Assembly (NCBI GenBank): GCA_016861185.1
Contig: BOKW01000001.1
Coordinates: 124,001 to 188,000, forward strand
Source: Betaproteobacteria bacterium
Lineage (GTDB): Bacteria; Pseudomonadota; Gammaproteobacteria; Burkholderiales; Burkholderiaceae_F
DNA length: 64,000 nt
Direction of reading: 5' to 3'
Shown: positions 1-11,530 of the stretch, piece after piece
Position numbering within the stretch: the first letter of the stretch is position 1
How the letters are laid out: each line of letters starts with the position of its first letter
Notes under the pieces: model-generated
What the model saw: the letters and a program-made list of their open reading frames with translations, nothing else
Database searches by the model: none
Told to the model about the DNA's origin: nothing
Translations under genes and position numbers: made by a program

Positions 1-149
1 GAGCGGGGTGGCCGCATAGCCGGGCCAGCTCGAGATCTCGGCGTACGCCGCGTCGAAGCCCGCCTGGTTCAGCGTCTGCGATCGCACCGCGCCGTAGGCC
101 TCGGTGGCCGGCGCGGCGGCGGGGTTGCGCAACGCACGCGCGCGTTCGT

Positions 150-153
<4 letters not shown>
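1..153 (-). CDS. Probable diaminopropionate ammonia-lyase, N-terminal fragment
   Basis: Only the first 51 codons are present; the rest lies beyond the left edge. The ATG overlaps the stop of the upstream ATPase gene by four bases (ATGA), so it is the last visible gene of the dipeptide-transporter operon. The visible N-terminus ends in a WPGYAATPL segment, which resembles the conserved start of PLP-dependent diaminopropionate ammonia-lyases (tryptophan-synthase-beta fold). That family converts 2,3-diaminopropionate to pyruvate and ammonia. The catalytic lysine motif is not in view, so another fold-type II PLP enzyme such as a threonine synthase or dehydratase relative remains possible. Confidence 0.5.
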
Positions 154-2265
<2,112 letters not shown>

Positions 2266-2269
<4 letters not shown>

Positions 2270-3144
2270 ATCCGCCGCGCCAGCCGCGGGTCGAGCGCGT
2301 CGCGCATGCCGTCGCCGAGCAGGTTCACCGACAGCACCGTCAGCGACAGGAACATGCCGGGGAACAGCAGGATCGTGCCGGCGATCTGGATCAGGCTTCT
2401 CGCCTCGGCCATGATGTTGCCCCAGCTCGGAATGTTCGGCGGCGTGCCGGCGCCGATGAAGGACAGGATCGCCTCGGTGATCATCGCCGAGGCGCAGATG
2501 TAGGTCGCCTGCACCAGCAGCGGCGCGAGCGTGTTCGGCAGGATGTGCCGCACCAGGATCGCCGGCAGCCGCGTGCCGGAGGCGACCGCCGCTTCGACGT
2601 ACGGCTGCTCGCGCAGCGTCAGCACCAGCGAGCGCACCAGCCGGACGACGCGCGGAATTTCGGTGATCGTGATGGCGACGATCACGTTGCGCAGGCTCGC
2701 GGTCGTCAGCGCGATCAGCGCGATCGCGAGCAGCACTGACGGGATCGACATCAGTCCGTCCATCACGCGCATCACGATCGCGTCGAGCCAGCGCAGATAG
2801 CCGGTGACGAGCCCGATCGCCAGCCCGATCACGGTGGCCAGCACCGCGACCGCGAGCCCCACCGACAGCGACACGCGCGCGCCGTAGATCACGCGGCTGT
2901 AGACGTCGCGGCCGAGCATGTCGGTGCCGAACCAGTACTCGGCCGACGGCGGCCTGAGCCTGCGGATCGGCGACACCGCGAGCGGATCGGTCGTGCCGAG
3001 CCAGGGTGCCAGCAGCGCGATCAGCACCATCGCGAGCAGCACGACCGCGCCGGCGATCGCGGTCGGATGCCGGCGGAACGCGTCGCGCACGAAGCGCCAG
3101 GTCGGCGACGCCGACTTCGGCGCGGGGATCGCGACCGCGGCCAT
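2266..3144 (-). CDS. dppC: Dipeptide/oligopeptide ABC transporter permease (DppC type)
   Basis: A 292-residue inner-membrane permease. It has the DppC-type N-terminal segment with one membrane helix (residues about 30-50), the periplasmic [12 protein letters not shown] motif diagnostic of DppC/OppC proteins, then a five-helix BPD_transp_1 core. The EAA loop is recognisable around [21 protein letters not shown]. It forms the membrane channel with the DppB-like protein whose gene ends one base upstream, and its stop overlaps the following ATPase start. Confidence 0.93.
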
Positions 3145-3145
3145 G

Positions 3146-4087
3146 TCAGTACCGGATGCGCGGGTCGAACAGCGAATAGCTGAGGTCGACCAGTAGGTTG
3201 ACGAGCACGTACACCGCCGAGAACAGCAGCGTGATGCCCTGGATGATCGGGTAGTCGCGGCGCAGGATCGCGTCGACCGTCAGCCGCCCGAGCCCGGGGA
3301 TCGCGAACACGGTCTCCGTCACGACCACGCCGCCGATCAGCAGCGCCACGCCGATGCCGATGATCGTGACGATCGGCACCGCGGCGTTCTTCAGCGCGTG
3401 GCGCGTCAGCACGGTGCCCGGCGCGAGCCCCTTCGCGTTGGCGGTGCGCACGTAGTCCTGCGCCAGAACGTCGAGCATCGTCGCGCGGGTGATGCGCGCG
3501 ATCAGCGCCATGTAGACGATGCCGAGCGCGACGCTCGGCAGGATCATGTGCTGGATGAACGGGCCGAAGCCGTCGGCGAGGCTGCGGTAGCCCTGCACCG
3601 GCAGCCAGTCGAGCTGCACCGCGAACAGCAGGATCAGCCCGTAGGCGATCACGAACACCGGCACCGAAAAACCCATCACCGAGACCGCCATCACGACGCG
3701 ATCGATCCAGCCGCCGGCGCGCGCCGCCGCGATCACGCCGAGCGGCACCGCGAGCGACACCGCGACGATCAGCGTGCAGACGGTGAGCGCCAGCGTCGGC
3801 TCGATCCGCTGCGCGATCAGCGTGGAGACGGGCAGCTTGGTGAAGATCGACGTGCCGAGGTCGCCGCGCGCGAGATCCGCGAGCCAGTGGCCGAAGCGAA
3901 CGAAGTAGGGCTGGTCGAGGCCGAGCTGCGCGCGGATGCGCGCGATGTCTTCTTCGGTCGCGATGTCGCCGGCGATCACCGCCGCCGGATCGCCGGGACT
4001 GATGTACAGCAGCGAAAAGACGAACAGCGCGACGACCCCCATCACGGGGATCGTCGCGAGCAGGCGTTTGAGGGTGTAGCGGAGCAT
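3146..4087 (-). CDS. dppB: Dipeptide/oligopeptide ABC transporter permease (DppB type)
   Basis: A 313-residue inner-membrane permease with the typical DppB N-terminus (MLRYTLKRLLATIPVMG, first helix), a periplasmic segment (GLDQPYFVRFGHWL), and five further helices. The conserved EAA-type loop reads DYVRTANAKGLAPGTVLTRHALKNA. It forms a heterodimeric channel with the DppC-like permease encoded one base downstream. The gene is separated from the receptor gene by a 114-base gap filled mostly by a palindromic repeat, a place where mRNA ends could be stabilised so that receptor is made in excess. Confidence 0.94.
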   Translation of the reverse strand: MLRYTLKRLLATIPVMGVVALFVFSLLYISPGDPAAVIAGDIATEEDIARIRAQLGLDQPYFVRFGHWLADLARGDLGTSIFTKLPVSTLIAQRIEPTLALTVCTLIVAVSLAVPLGVIAAARAGGWIDRVVMAVSVMGFSVPVFVIAYGLILLFAVQLDWLPVQGYRSLADGFGPFIQHMILPSVALGIVYMALIARITRATMLDVLAQDYVRTANAKGLAPGTVLTRHALKNAAVPIVTIIGIGVALLIGGVVVTETVFAIPGLGRLTVDAILRRDYPIIQGITLLFSAVYVLVNLLVDLSYSLFDPRIRY

Positions 4088-4112
4088 GCAGCCCGAGCGA
4101 CCGGAACGATGG

Positions 4113-4190
4113 CCCTCACCCCAACCCCTCTCCCGGAGGGAGAGGGGCTCTTCATCCCTCTCCCTCCGGGAGAGGGACCGAGGGTGAGGG
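4113..4190. repeat. Dispersed palindromic repeat, family A, copy 2
   Basis: A 78-base element between the dppB-like and dppA-like genes, bounded by CCCTCACC and GGTGAGGG, with internal CTCTCCCGGAGGGAGAGG and CTCTCCCTCCGGGAGAG hairpins. It matches copy 1 (1182-1260) in ends and length, so two copies bracket the two permease genes plus most of dppD. Confidence 0.85.
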
Positions 4191-4201
4191 AACGGCGCTG
4201 C

Positions 4202-5797
4202 CTACTTCTTCTCGACGTTCCAGAGGAAGGTCACCGGCGAAACGATCACGCCCGACAGGTTGGTGCGGTACGCGGTCGGCACGATGAACTGCGCGGTCGG
4301 GATGTAGGGCACGGTCTCGAACGCGCGCTTCTGCATCTCTTCGGCGATCTTTTTCTGCTCGGCCGGCGTCGGTGCGGCGAACCAGGCGTCGCGCAACTCT
4401 TCGAGCTTCGGATCGGTCGGCCAGCCGAACCACGACTTGTCGCCCGCGCCGCGCAGCGGCGAGTTCAGCGCCGGCGACGTGATGTCGGGCCCGACGAACC
4501 AGGTGTGGAACACGCTCCAGCCGCCCTTCTCGACCGGCTCCCTCGACGAGCGGCGCGTGATCAGCGTGCCCCAGTCGCTCGCCGCCAGCTCGACGTTCAG
4601 CCCGATCTTGCGCAGCAGCTCCTGCGTCACCAGCGCCTGCGCGTGCACGATCGGCTGGTCGGTCGCGGTCATCAGGATGATCTTCTCGCCCTTGTAGCCC
4701 GCTTCCTTGACGAGCTGCTTGGCGCGCTCGACGTCGCGTTTGCCGGTCAGCGCCTGCGAACCGGCCTCGTTGGCGAGCGGCGTGCCGCAGGTGAAAAACG
4801 ACGGACAGGGCTTGCCGTTTTTCGGGTCGCCGGCGATCGCGATCGCGTAGTCCTTCTGGTCGAGCACCGCGAGCACCGCCTGCCGCATCTTCACGTTGTT
4901 GAACGGCGGCTGCAGGTGGTTGAAGCGCAGCAGCCCGATCGAGCCGAGCGGGTCGGTGTTGTCGACCTTGACGTCCTTGTTCTTCGCGACGACCGGGATT
5001 AGGTCGGGCGGGATCTGCTGCCACCAGTCGACCTCGCCGTTGTTCAGCGCAGCCGCGGCGGTGGCCGAATCGGGGATGTAGATCCACTCGACGCGGTCGA
5101 CCTTGACGACCTTGGCGCCGGCACCCCACGACGGCGGCTCCTTGCGCGGCACGTAGTCGGCGTTCTTCACGTAGACGACCTTGCTGCCCGGGACCCACTG
5201 CTCCTTGACCATCTTGAACGGGCCGGAGCCGGTCGGGTCGGTGATCTGCGTGAACGCGTCGGTCTTGGCGATGCGTTCGGGCATGATGAAAGGCACGTTC
5301 GACGAGGGCTTGCCGAGCGCGTCGAGCACGTACGGGAACGGTTTCTTCAGCTTCAGCCGGAAGGTCTTGTCGTTGACCGCGGTCCAGCCTTCGGTCATCT
5401 CCGCGAGCTTCTGGCCGAAGACGTCGCGCTTGGCCCAGCGCTCGATCGACGCGATGCAGTCGGCCGAACGCACCGGCTGGCCGTCATGGAACTTCAGGCC
5501 GTCGCGCAGCGTGAAGGTCCACGTCAACTGGTCCTTGCTGACCTCCCACTTGTCGACCATCTGCGGCTGGATCCTGAAGTTCGCGTCGGTCGCGAACAGC
5601 ACGTCGTAGACCATGTAGCCGTGGTTGCGCGTGATGTACGCGGTGGTCCAGATCGGGTCGAGGCTGCGCAGGTCGGCCTCCGGGATGAACTTCAGGACCT
5701 TGCCCTGCGCGAAGGCGGCGCCCGTCGCGGCCACGCCGGCCGCGATCAGGACTCCGGCCGTCCAACGCCGGGCCGCGGGTACAAAGGTAGAGAACAC
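4202..5797 (-). CDS. dppA: Periplasmic peptide-binding protein of ABC transporter (SBP_bac_5 family)
   Basis: A 531-residue solute receptor, the usual length of DppA/OppA-type proteins. The start chosen is GTG at 5797, with GGAGGA five to ten bases upstream. It gives a clear Sec signal peptide (VPAARRWTAGVLIAAGVAATG, cleavage after AFAQ or nearby), whereas longer forms would bury the signal. The mature protein shows SBP_bac_5 landmarks: the LRSLDPIW N-terminus, TFTLRDGLKFHDGQPV and GSGPFKMV. It is first in the leftward transport operon and should deliver peptides to the DppBC-like channel. Specificity is unknown; the neighbouring D-aminoacylase and diaminopropionate lyase suggest unusual peptides. 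Confidence 0.93.
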   Translation of the reverse strand: MFSTFVPAARRWTAGVLIAAGVAATGAAFAQGKVLKFIPEADLRSLDPIWTTAYITRNHGYMVYDVLFATDANFRIQPQMVDKWEVSKDQLTWTFTLRDGLKFHDGQPVRSADCIASIERWAKRDVFGQKLAEMTEGWTAVNDKTFRLKLKKPFPYVLDALGKPSSNVPFIMPERIAKTDAFTQITDPTGSGPFKMVKEQWVPGSKVVYVKNADYVPRKEPPSWGAGAKVVKVDRVEWIYIPDSATAAAALNNGEVDWWQQIPPDLIPVVAKNKDVKVDNTDPLGSIGLLRFNHLQPPFNNVKMRQAVLAVLDQKDYAIAIAGDPKNGKPCPSFFTCGTPLANEAGSQALTGKRDVERAKQLVKEAGYKGEKIILMTATDQPIVHAQALVTQELLRKIGLNVELAASDWGTLITRRSSREPVEKGGWSVFHTWFVGPDITSPALNSPLRGAGDKSWFGWPTDPKLEELRDAWFAAPTPAEQKKIAEEMQKRAFETVPYIPTAQFIVPTAYRTNLSGVIVSPVTFLWNVEKK

Positions 5798-6092
5798 GTC
5801 TTCCTCCAGATGAAAGGGAACGTCCGCCCGCGTGCCGTAGGGCCGCCCGTTGCGGTCGAACCGGTGGACTTCGAGTTTCGCAAGTTCCGTTCCTGCGGCG
5901 CAGGTGCGGGCTTTGCTGTCGGCTTGTCTCCTGCGCGCTCGAGTTGGATCATTTTGGTGCGCGCGAAGGCGGACTGTAGTGCGCCCGTGCGCGAACGTAA
6001 AGCCGGGGCCATCCTTGATTTGGGCGCCTTCCGATTTGCGCCCGCGCTGCCGGCGGACGCACACTATGCGGCCCCGCACGAACCGCTTCCGC

Positions 6093-7532
6093 ATGAGTAC
6101 CTACGACCTGCGCATCCGCAACGCGACGATCTACGACGGCAGCGGCGCGCCGCCCGTACGCGGCGATCTCGCGCTCAGCGATGGCCGCATCGCCGCGATC
6201 GGCGAGTGTCATGGCACCGCGGCCGACGAGCTCGACGCGACCGGGCTCGCGGTCGCACCCGGCTTCATCGACGCACACACGCACGACGACCGGCTGCTGC
6301 TCGCCGATCCCGCGCTGACGCCGAAGCTGAGCCAGGGCGTCACGACGGTGATCGTCGGCAACTGCGGCATCAGCCTGGCGCCGCTCGGCGCGCGTTCCGC
6401 GGTGCCGCCGCTGAACCTGGTCGCCGATGAAGCCGCATCGCAACGCTTCGCTTCGTTCGCCGCGTATTTCGCCGCGCTCGAAGCGCATCCGCCGGCGCTC
6501 AACTGCGCCGCGCTCGTGGGTCACACGACGCTGCGGGTGGCGACGATGTCCGCGCTCGACCGTCCGGCGAACGACGGCGAGATCGAAGCGATGCAGTCGC
6601 TCGTGCGCGAAGCGCTCGACAGCGGCGCGATCGGCGCTTCGACCGGCACCTACTACGCGCCGGCCAACGCCGCGACCGCCGGCGAGATCGCGCGCGTGCT
6701 CGAACCCCTGCGCGGCACGGGCGCGCTGATCGCCTCGCACATCCGCGACGAAGGCGAACGCGTGCTCGAATCGATGACCGAAGCGATGGACATCGCCGCG
6801 AAGCTCGGCGTGCGGCAGGTGATCTCGCATCACAAGGTGATCGGCCGCGCGAACTTCGGCCGCTCGCGCGAGACGCTCGCGCTGCTCGAGGAAGTGCGCG
6901 CCAAGGCGGACGTGTGCCTCGACTGCTATCCGTACACGGCCTCGTCGACGGTTCTCAGGGCCGACGCGGCGAAGCAGGCGCAACGCGTACTGATCGCCTG
7001 GTCGAAGGCGCGGCCGGACGCGGCGGGGCGTTATCTGGACGAGCTGGCCGCCGAAACGAAGCTCGACCCCGACGCGCTGATCGACGCGCTGCAGCCGGCC
7101 GGGGCGATCTACTTCTCGATGGACGAAGCCGACGTCGAGCGCATCCTCGCGTACCCGGAGACGATGATCGGCTCCGACGGGCTGCCGCACGACGCGTTTC
7201 CCCATCCGCGGCTGTGGGGCGCCTTTCCGCGCGTGCTCGGCCGCTACGCGCGCGAGCGCAAGCTCTTTCCGCTCGAGGTCGCGATTCACAAGATGACCGG
7301 GCTGACGGCCGATCGCTTCGGGCTGCGCAACCGCGGGTTGTTGCGTCCGGGCTTTCACGCGGACCTGGTCGTCTTCGATCCGCAGACCGTCGAAGACGCC
7401 GCCACCTTCGCGCAGCCGATGCGGCCCGCGCGCGGCATCGCGACCGTCTATGTCAACGGCGCGCTCGCGTGGCGCGAAGGGAAGCCGACGGGTGCGCGCA
7501 CCGGCCGCGTGCTCCGGCGAGGTGACTCATGA
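6093..7532 (+). CDS. N-acyl-D-amino-acid deacylase (D-aminoacylase family amidohydrolase)
   Basis: A 479-residue zinc amidohydrolase that removes acyl groups from N-acyl-D-amino acids. Visible metal-site motifs of the family are DAHTHDD (HxH), VGNCGISLAP (bridging cysteine), SHHKVIG (histidines) and GSDGLPHDAFPHPR (aspartate). The N-terminal RIRNATIYDGSG and C-terminal VVFDPQTVEDAATF segments form the usual beta-sandwich domain. The start MSTYDL at 6093 is preferred; an in-frame ATG at 6066 would add nine residues. The gene diverges from the peptide-transporter operon and its end overlaps the next gene by four bases, so transport and deacylation are probably one pathway. Confidence 0.9.
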   Translation: MSTYDLRIRNATIYDGSGAPPVRGDLALSDGRIAAIGECHGTAADELDATGLAVAPGFIDAHTHDDRLLLADPALTPKLSQGVTTVIVGNCGISLAPLGARSAVPPLNLVADEAASQRFASFAAYFAALEAHPPALNCAALVGHTTLRVATMSALDRPANDGEIEAMQSLVREALDSGAIGASTGTYYAPANAATAGEIARVLEPLRGTGALIASHIRDEGERVLESMTEAMDIAAKLGVRQVISHHKVIGRANFGRSRETLALLEEVRAKADVCLDCYPYTASSTVLRADAAKQAQRVLIAWSKARPDAAGRYLDELAAETKLDPDALIDALQPAGAIYFSMDEADVERILAYPETMIGSDGLPHDAFPHPRLWGAFPRVLGRYARERKLFPLEVAIHKMTGLTADRFGLRNRGLLRPGFHADLVVFDPQTVEDAATFAQPMRPARGIATVYVNGALAWREGKPTGARTGRVLRRGDS

Positions 7533-9028
7533 GAATCGTTGCCGCGCGGCTCAATCACGAGACCAACACCTTTTCGCCGGTGGCCACACCGCTCGCGGCC
7601 TTCGGCCCGGATGGCCCGACCTTCGGCCGCGCGGCCTACGAGAGCGCGAAAGGCACGCGCACCGGGCTCGGCGCCTACGTCGACGCGTGCGAAGCGCGCG
7701 GCGCGCAGCTCGACGTGGTGCTGAACGCGACCGCGAATCCGAGCGGGCGCGTCGATGCGGCCGCGTTCGAAACCTTCGCCGAGGCGATCGTCGGCGCGGT
7801 GCGCGCGGGCTGCGACGCGATTCTGCTCGACCTGCACGGCGCGATGGTGACGACCGCGCACGAGGACGGCGAGGGCGAACTGCTGCGCCGGATCCGCGCG
7901 GTCGCGCCGGAAACGCCGCTCGCGGTCGCGCTCGACCTGCACGGCAACCTCACGCAGGCGATGGTCGATGCCGCCGACGCGATCGTCGGCTTCAAGACCT
8001 ATCCGCATGTCGACATGCACGAGACGGGCGCCCACGCGGCGCGGCTGCTCTTCGACTGGCTCGACGGCGGGCCGCGCCCCTTCGTCGCCTGGGCGCAGCC
8101 GCCGCTGCTGTCGCACACGCTGCGCAGCGCGACCGGCGAAGGCGCGATGCAGCGCGCGGTCGAACGCGCGCGCGCGATGGAAGCCCAGGGGCTGCCCGCG
8201 GCGACCGTGTTCGCCGGCTTTTCGCTCGCCGACATCCGCGATGCGGGCATGAGCGCGGTCGCCGTCGGCCGGTCGCGGCAGGAGGCGCAGCGCGCGGCGA
8301 ACGCGCTCGCCGCGCAGCTCTGGGCCGAACGCGAAGGCTTCGTCTACGCGAGCGAACCGCTGGTGACGAGCGTGGCGCGCGCGAAAGCGGCGCGTTCTGC
8401 GAGCGGCCCCGTGCTGCTGCTCGACCACGGCGACAACGTGATGAGCGGCGGCACCTGCGACACGACCGACGTGCTCGAAGAATGCCTGCGGCAGGGCATG
8501 ACGAAGATCGGCGTCGGTCCCACCTGCGATCCGCGGGCGGTGGCCGCGGCGATCGAAGCGGGCGCCGGCGCGCGCGTTTCGCTCGAAGTCGGCAACCGGT
8601 TCGCCTTCGGTCCGGATCACGCTGCTGGCGGTCCGCGCAAGCCGATGCGGATCGAGGCGCGCGTGCGCGCGATCACCGATGGGCGCTTCCGCATCACCGG
8701 GCCGATCTATACAGGCGAGACGTGGGCGATGGGGCGCACCGCCGTGCTCGAGCACGAGGCCTTCACGCTCGTCGTCACCGAGCGGCCGATGGAGCCGCTC
8801 GACCTCGGCGTGTTCACGAGCGCGGGCGTCGATCCGCGCGCGTTCGACTACCTGATCCTGAAATCGCGGATGTACTGCCGGCCGAGCTTCGTCCCGCTGG
8901 CGTCCGCGGTCGTCGAATGCGACAGCCGCGGCGTGACCAGCTCCGACTACGCGCTGTTCCGCTTCCGCAACGTGCGAAGACCCATTTACCCGCTCGACCC
9001 GCAGACGCGCTGGGAGGCGCCGCGATGA
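7529..9028 (+). CDS. M81 family metallopeptidase (MlrC-like)
   Basis: A 499-residue protein with both parts of the MlrC/DUF1485 family. The N-terminal metallopeptidase-like part has the LNHETNTFSP start, LDLHGAM, LDLHGNL and YPHVDMHETG motifs; the C-terminal part has LLLDHGDNVMSGGTCDTT. The histidines and aspartates in these motifs are the likely zinc ligands. The family is named after MlrC, which cleaves linearised microcystin, a peptide rich in D-residues, but most members have unknown substrates. ATG overlaps the deacylase stop (ATGA), so the two are translationally coupled, supporting a role in breaking down D-amino-acid-containing or acylated compounds. Confidence 0.88.
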   Translation: MRIVAARLNHETNTFSPVATPLAAFGPDGPTFGRAAYESAKGTRTGLGAYVDACEARGAQLDVVLNATANPSGRVDAAAFETFAEAIVGAVRAGCDAILLDLHGAMVTTAHEDGEGELLRRIRAVAPETPLAVALDLHGNLTQAMVDAADAIVGFKTYPHVDMHETGAHAARLLFDWLDGGPRPFVAWAQPPLLSHTLRSATGEGAMQRAVERARAMEAQGLPAATVFAGFSLADIRDAGMSAVAVGRSRQEAQRAANALAAQLWAEREGFVYASEPLVTSVARAKAARSASGPVLLLDHGDNVMSGGTCDTTDVLEECLRQGMTKIGVGPTCDPRAVAAAIEAGAGARVSLEVGNRFAFGPDHAAGGPRKPMRIEARVRAITDGRFRITGPIYTGETWAMGRTAVLEHEAFTLVVTERPMEPLDLGVFTSAGVDPRAFDYLILKSRMYCRPSFVPLASAVVECDSRGVTSSDYALFRFRNVRRPIYPLDPQTRWEAPR

Positions 9029-10440
9029 CGATCGATCCCTTTTCGACGCTGGCCGAGCTGGCAGCCGCACTCGATCGAAGGCAGATCTCCGCGGTCGAAC
9101 TGGCCGGGCTCTATCTGGCGCGGATCGAGCGCGCCAACCCGAAGCTCAATGCCTTCGTCGCGGCCGACGCGGAGCTTGCGCTCGCCTGCGCGCGCGCTGC
9201 GGATGCGCGGCGCGCGGCGGGCCTGACGCTCGGACCGCTCGACGGGCTGCCGATCGCGTTGAAGGACCTGCTCGAGATCGAAGGGCGGATCACCGGCGTG
9301 GGCTCGGCCGCGTGGAAGGACAGGCGCAGCACGAAGACCGCAACGGTCGTCGAGCGGCTGCTCGCAGCGGGCATGGTGCCCCTCGGCAAGACGCAGATGG
9401 TCGAGTTCGCGTTCGGCACCTGGGGTACCAACCCGAAGCTCGGCATGCCGTGGAATCCGTGGGACTTGGCAACGCAACGCGTTCCGGGCGGCTCGTCGAG
9501 CGGTTCGGGCGTGGCGGTCGCCGCGGGGCTCGCACCGGCTGCGATCGGCTCGGACACCGGCGGCTCGGTGCGCATCCCGGCCGCGATCAACGGCATCACG
9601 GGACTGAAGACGACCGGCGGGCTGGTGAGCCTCTACGGCGCGTTTCCGCTGTCGTTCTCGCTCGACACGATCGGGCCGATGACGCGCAGCGCCGACGACG
9701 CGGCGCTGCTGCTGGCCGCGATCGCGGGCGCCGATCCGCGCGATCCGGCTACGCTGCGCGCGCCGGGTTTCGATGTTGCTGCTGCGCGCGCGGATGCATC
9801 CTCGCTCGCCGGATTGCGGATCGCCGTGTTGCCCGAAGACCAGTATCCGATCGAAGTCCACGCGAGCGAGCGCGCGGCGGTCGGCGAAGCGCAGCGCGTG
9901 TTGCGCGAGCTGGGTGCCGCGGTCGCCGAGCGCAGGCTGCCGCTGGATTTCGGCGAGCTGATGCGGCGTAACGGCCAACTGATCGCGGCCGAGGCGTATT
10001 CGATCCATCGCGACTACATCGAGGACGAGCCGTTGCCGCTGGGACCGGCGGTGCGCAAGCGCGTGCTCGGCGGCAAGCAGGTGAGCGCGGCCGACTACAT
10101 CGCCGCGCTCGAACACCGCCGCGCCGCGCGCGCCGCGTGGATCGAATGGATGCGCGAGACCGACGCGCTGCTGTCGCCGGCCGTTCCGTTCCCCGCCTGC
10201 GCGGCGGGCGAGGTCGACGAGTCGGTGACGCCGCTGGCGAGCTTCACGCGCGCCGGCAACTACCTCGACGCCTGCGGGCTGGCGCTGCCCGCCGGTTTCA
10301 GCGACAACGGCTTGCCGCTCGGGGTGCAGTTGCTCGGCAAACCGTTCGACGAAGCGACGCTGCTGCGGATCGGACGAGCGTTCCAGCAGGCGACCGACTG
10401 GCATCGGCGAAGGCCCGACCTCGGCGCGATCGGCCCCTGA
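9025..10440 (+). CDS. Amidase (amidase-signature family)
   Basis: A 471-residue cytoplasmic amidase using a Ser-cisSer-Lys triad. The lysine is in PIALKDLLEIEG, the first serine in the glycine/serine-rich PGGSSSGSGVAVAAG, and the nucleophile region is GSDTGGSVRIPAAINGITGLK. Length is typical for AtzF/GatA-like amidases. It cannot be the tRNA amidotransferase subunit on context, since no gatB or gatC lies nearby. The ATG overlaps the M81 peptidase stop by four bases. It would hydrolyse an amide in the same catabolic route as the deacylase and M81 protein; the exact substrate is unknown. Confidence 0.88.
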   Translation: MTIDPFSTLAELAAALDRRQISAVELAGLYLARIERANPKLNAFVAADAELALACARAADARRAAGLTLGPLDGLPIALKDLLEIEGRITGVGSAAWKDRRSTKTATVVERLLAAGMVPLGKTQMVEFAFGTWGTNPKLGMPWNPWDLATQRVPGGSSSGSGVAVAAGLAPAAIGSDTGGSVRIPAAINGITGLKTTGGLVSLYGAFPLSFSLDTIGPMTRSADDAALLLAAIAGADPRDPATLRAPGFDVAAARADASSLAGLRIAVLPEDQYPIEVHASERAAVGEAQRVLRELGAAVAERRLPLDFGELMRRNGQLIAAEAYSIHRDYIEDEPLPLGPAVRKRVLGGKQVSAADYIAALEHRRAARAAWIEWMRETDALLSPAVPFPACAAGEVDESVTPLASFTRAGNYLDACGLALPAGFSDNGLPLGVQLLGKPFDEATLLRIGRAFQQATDWHRRRPDLGAIGP

Positions 10441-10529
10441 GCATCGCCGGGCGGCGCGGCTACGCCGAAAGGGGTAGCCCGCAAAGAAGTCCGCGGCGTA
10501 TTGCTTTTCCGGCCGGACCGGGGTAAGTT

Positions 10530-10552
10530 AACGTGCATCGCTGATGCATCTT
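10530..10552. promoter_or_regulatory. NsrR-like operator overlapping a predicted promoter
   Basis: A 23-base imperfect palindrome with 11-1-11 geometry: AACGTGCATCG, one base, then TGATGCATCTT. Read on the other strand the left arm is AAGATGCATCA, close to the proteobacterial NsrR half-site (AAGATGCATTT). It starts directly after a weak sigma70-like promoter (TTGCTT at 10501, 17 bases, TAAGTT at 10524), so a bound repressor would sit on the start of transcription. NsrR is a nitric-oxide-sensing repressor. The assignment is by pattern only. Confidence 0.5.
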
Positions 10553-10574
10553 TAACCACCTGCTGGGCCGAACC

Positions 10575-10847
10575 ATGACCATCGCCACGACCATCGACGT
10601 GCGCACGATCGTGCCGCGCGAACGCCATCCGCTGATCTTCCGCACCTTCGAGACGCTCGGCGCCGGGGAGAGCTTCCAGCTCGTCAACGACCACGATCCG
10701 AAGCCGCTCTATTACCAGTTCCAGGCCGAGCTGCAGGGCAGGTTCACCTGGGACTACCTCGAGCAGGGTCCCGAGGTCTGGCGCGTTCGCATCGGCAAGA
10801 CCGGCGTCAAGGGCGCGCTGCCCGGCGACGAGTGCTGCGCCGGCTGA
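10575..10847 (+). CDS. DUF2249 domain protein (first copy)
   Basis: A 90-residue cytoplasmic protein of the DUF2249 family, a small TusA-like alpha/beta fold of unknown role often encoded near denitrification and NO-response genes. The family core is visible: [36 protein letters not shown]. It ends in an unusual ECCAG with two adjacent cysteines that could act as a redox or metal site. It is first of four genes (DUF2249, ferredoxin, DUF2249, FmdE-like) behind an NsrR-like site. No enzymatic activity can be stated. Confidence 0.85.
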   Translation: MTIATTIDVRTIVPRERHPLIFRTFETLGAGESFQLVNDHDPKPLYYQFQAELQGRFTWDYLEQGPEVWRVRIGKTGVKGALPGDECCAG

Positions 10848-10872
10848 TCGGCGCGGGCGACGCGAGCGTGCG

Positions 10873-11253
10873 ATGACCTTCGTCGTCACCGAGCCCTGCA
10901 TCAGCTGCAAGTACACGGATTGCGTCGCCGTCTGTCCGGTCGACGCGTTCCGCGAAGGGCCGAACGCGCTGGTGATCGATCCGGTCGAATGCATCGACTG
11001 CGCACTGTGCGTGCCCGAGTGCCCGGTCGAGGCGATTTACGCCGAAGAGGACGTCCCCGCCGACCAGCGCGACTTCATCCCGCTGAACGCCGAGCTGGCG
11101 CGCGTGTGGAAGCCGATCACGCGCGTCAAGCCCGCGCTGCCCGACGCGGACGAATGGGCCAAAGTGCGCGACAAGCGCGACCGGCTCGACCGCGGCGACG
11201 GCCGCCGCGCGAGCGCAACCGCCGATTTACCCACCGCCGAGACCACCCGATGA
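10873..11253 (+). CDS. 7Fe-type ferredoxin (FdxA-like)
   Basis: A 126-residue ferredoxin carrying one 3Fe-4S and one 4Fe-4S cluster. The first motif [14 protein letters not shown] and second [12 protein letters not shown] match the FdxA family. The fifth cysteine often present in FdxA (PVDC) is alanine here (PVDAF), but that position is not a ligand in the characterised 7Fe proteins. A charged C-terminal tail of about 25 residues ([13 protein letters not shown] and onward) exceeds the usual length of about 107. The stop overlaps the start of the next DUF2249 gene. It probably transfers electrons within the small redox cluster. Confidence 0.92.
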   Translation: MTFVVTEPCISCKYTDCVAVCPVDAFREGPNALVIDPVECIDCALCVPECPVEAIYAEEDVPADQRDFIPLNAELARVWKPITRVKPALPDADEWAKVRDKRDRLDRGDGRRASATADLPTAETTR

Positions 11254-11519
11254 GCGAAACCCTGACCCGTCCGCACCTGCACCTTTCGCCCGACGCGATC
11301 TATCCGTTCGACGCGCGCAGCATCGCCAAGCGCTTCCGCCACGCGGCGATCTTCGGCGCGCTCGACGCGCTGACGAAGGGCGAAACGATGCGCTTCATCA
11401 ACGACCACGACCCGCTGCCGCTGCTCGCGCAGCTGCAGGCGCGCTACGGCGCCGGCATCGAGATCACCTACCGCCAGCGCGAACCCGGCGCGATCGTGAT
11501 CGACTTCGTGAAGCAGTAG
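11250..11519 (+). CDS. DUF2249 domain protein (second copy)
   Basis: An 89-residue DUF2249 protein, paralogous to the copy at 10575. Both share the FxxLxxGExxxxxNDHDPxPL core. This copy lacks the C-terminal double cysteine and ends IVIDFVKQ. The ATG overlaps the ferredoxin stop by four bases, so it is coupled to that gene. A pair of DUF2249 proteins flanking a ferredoxin suggests a fixed functional unit, possibly in nitrosative or redox stress, but the biochemical role is unknown. Confidence 0.85.
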   Translation: MSETLTRPHLHLSPDAIYPFDARSIAKRFRHAAIFGALDALTKGETMRFINDHDPLPLLAQLQARYGAGIEITYRQREPGAIVIDFVKQ

Positions 11520-11530
11520 GCCGGCGCGCG

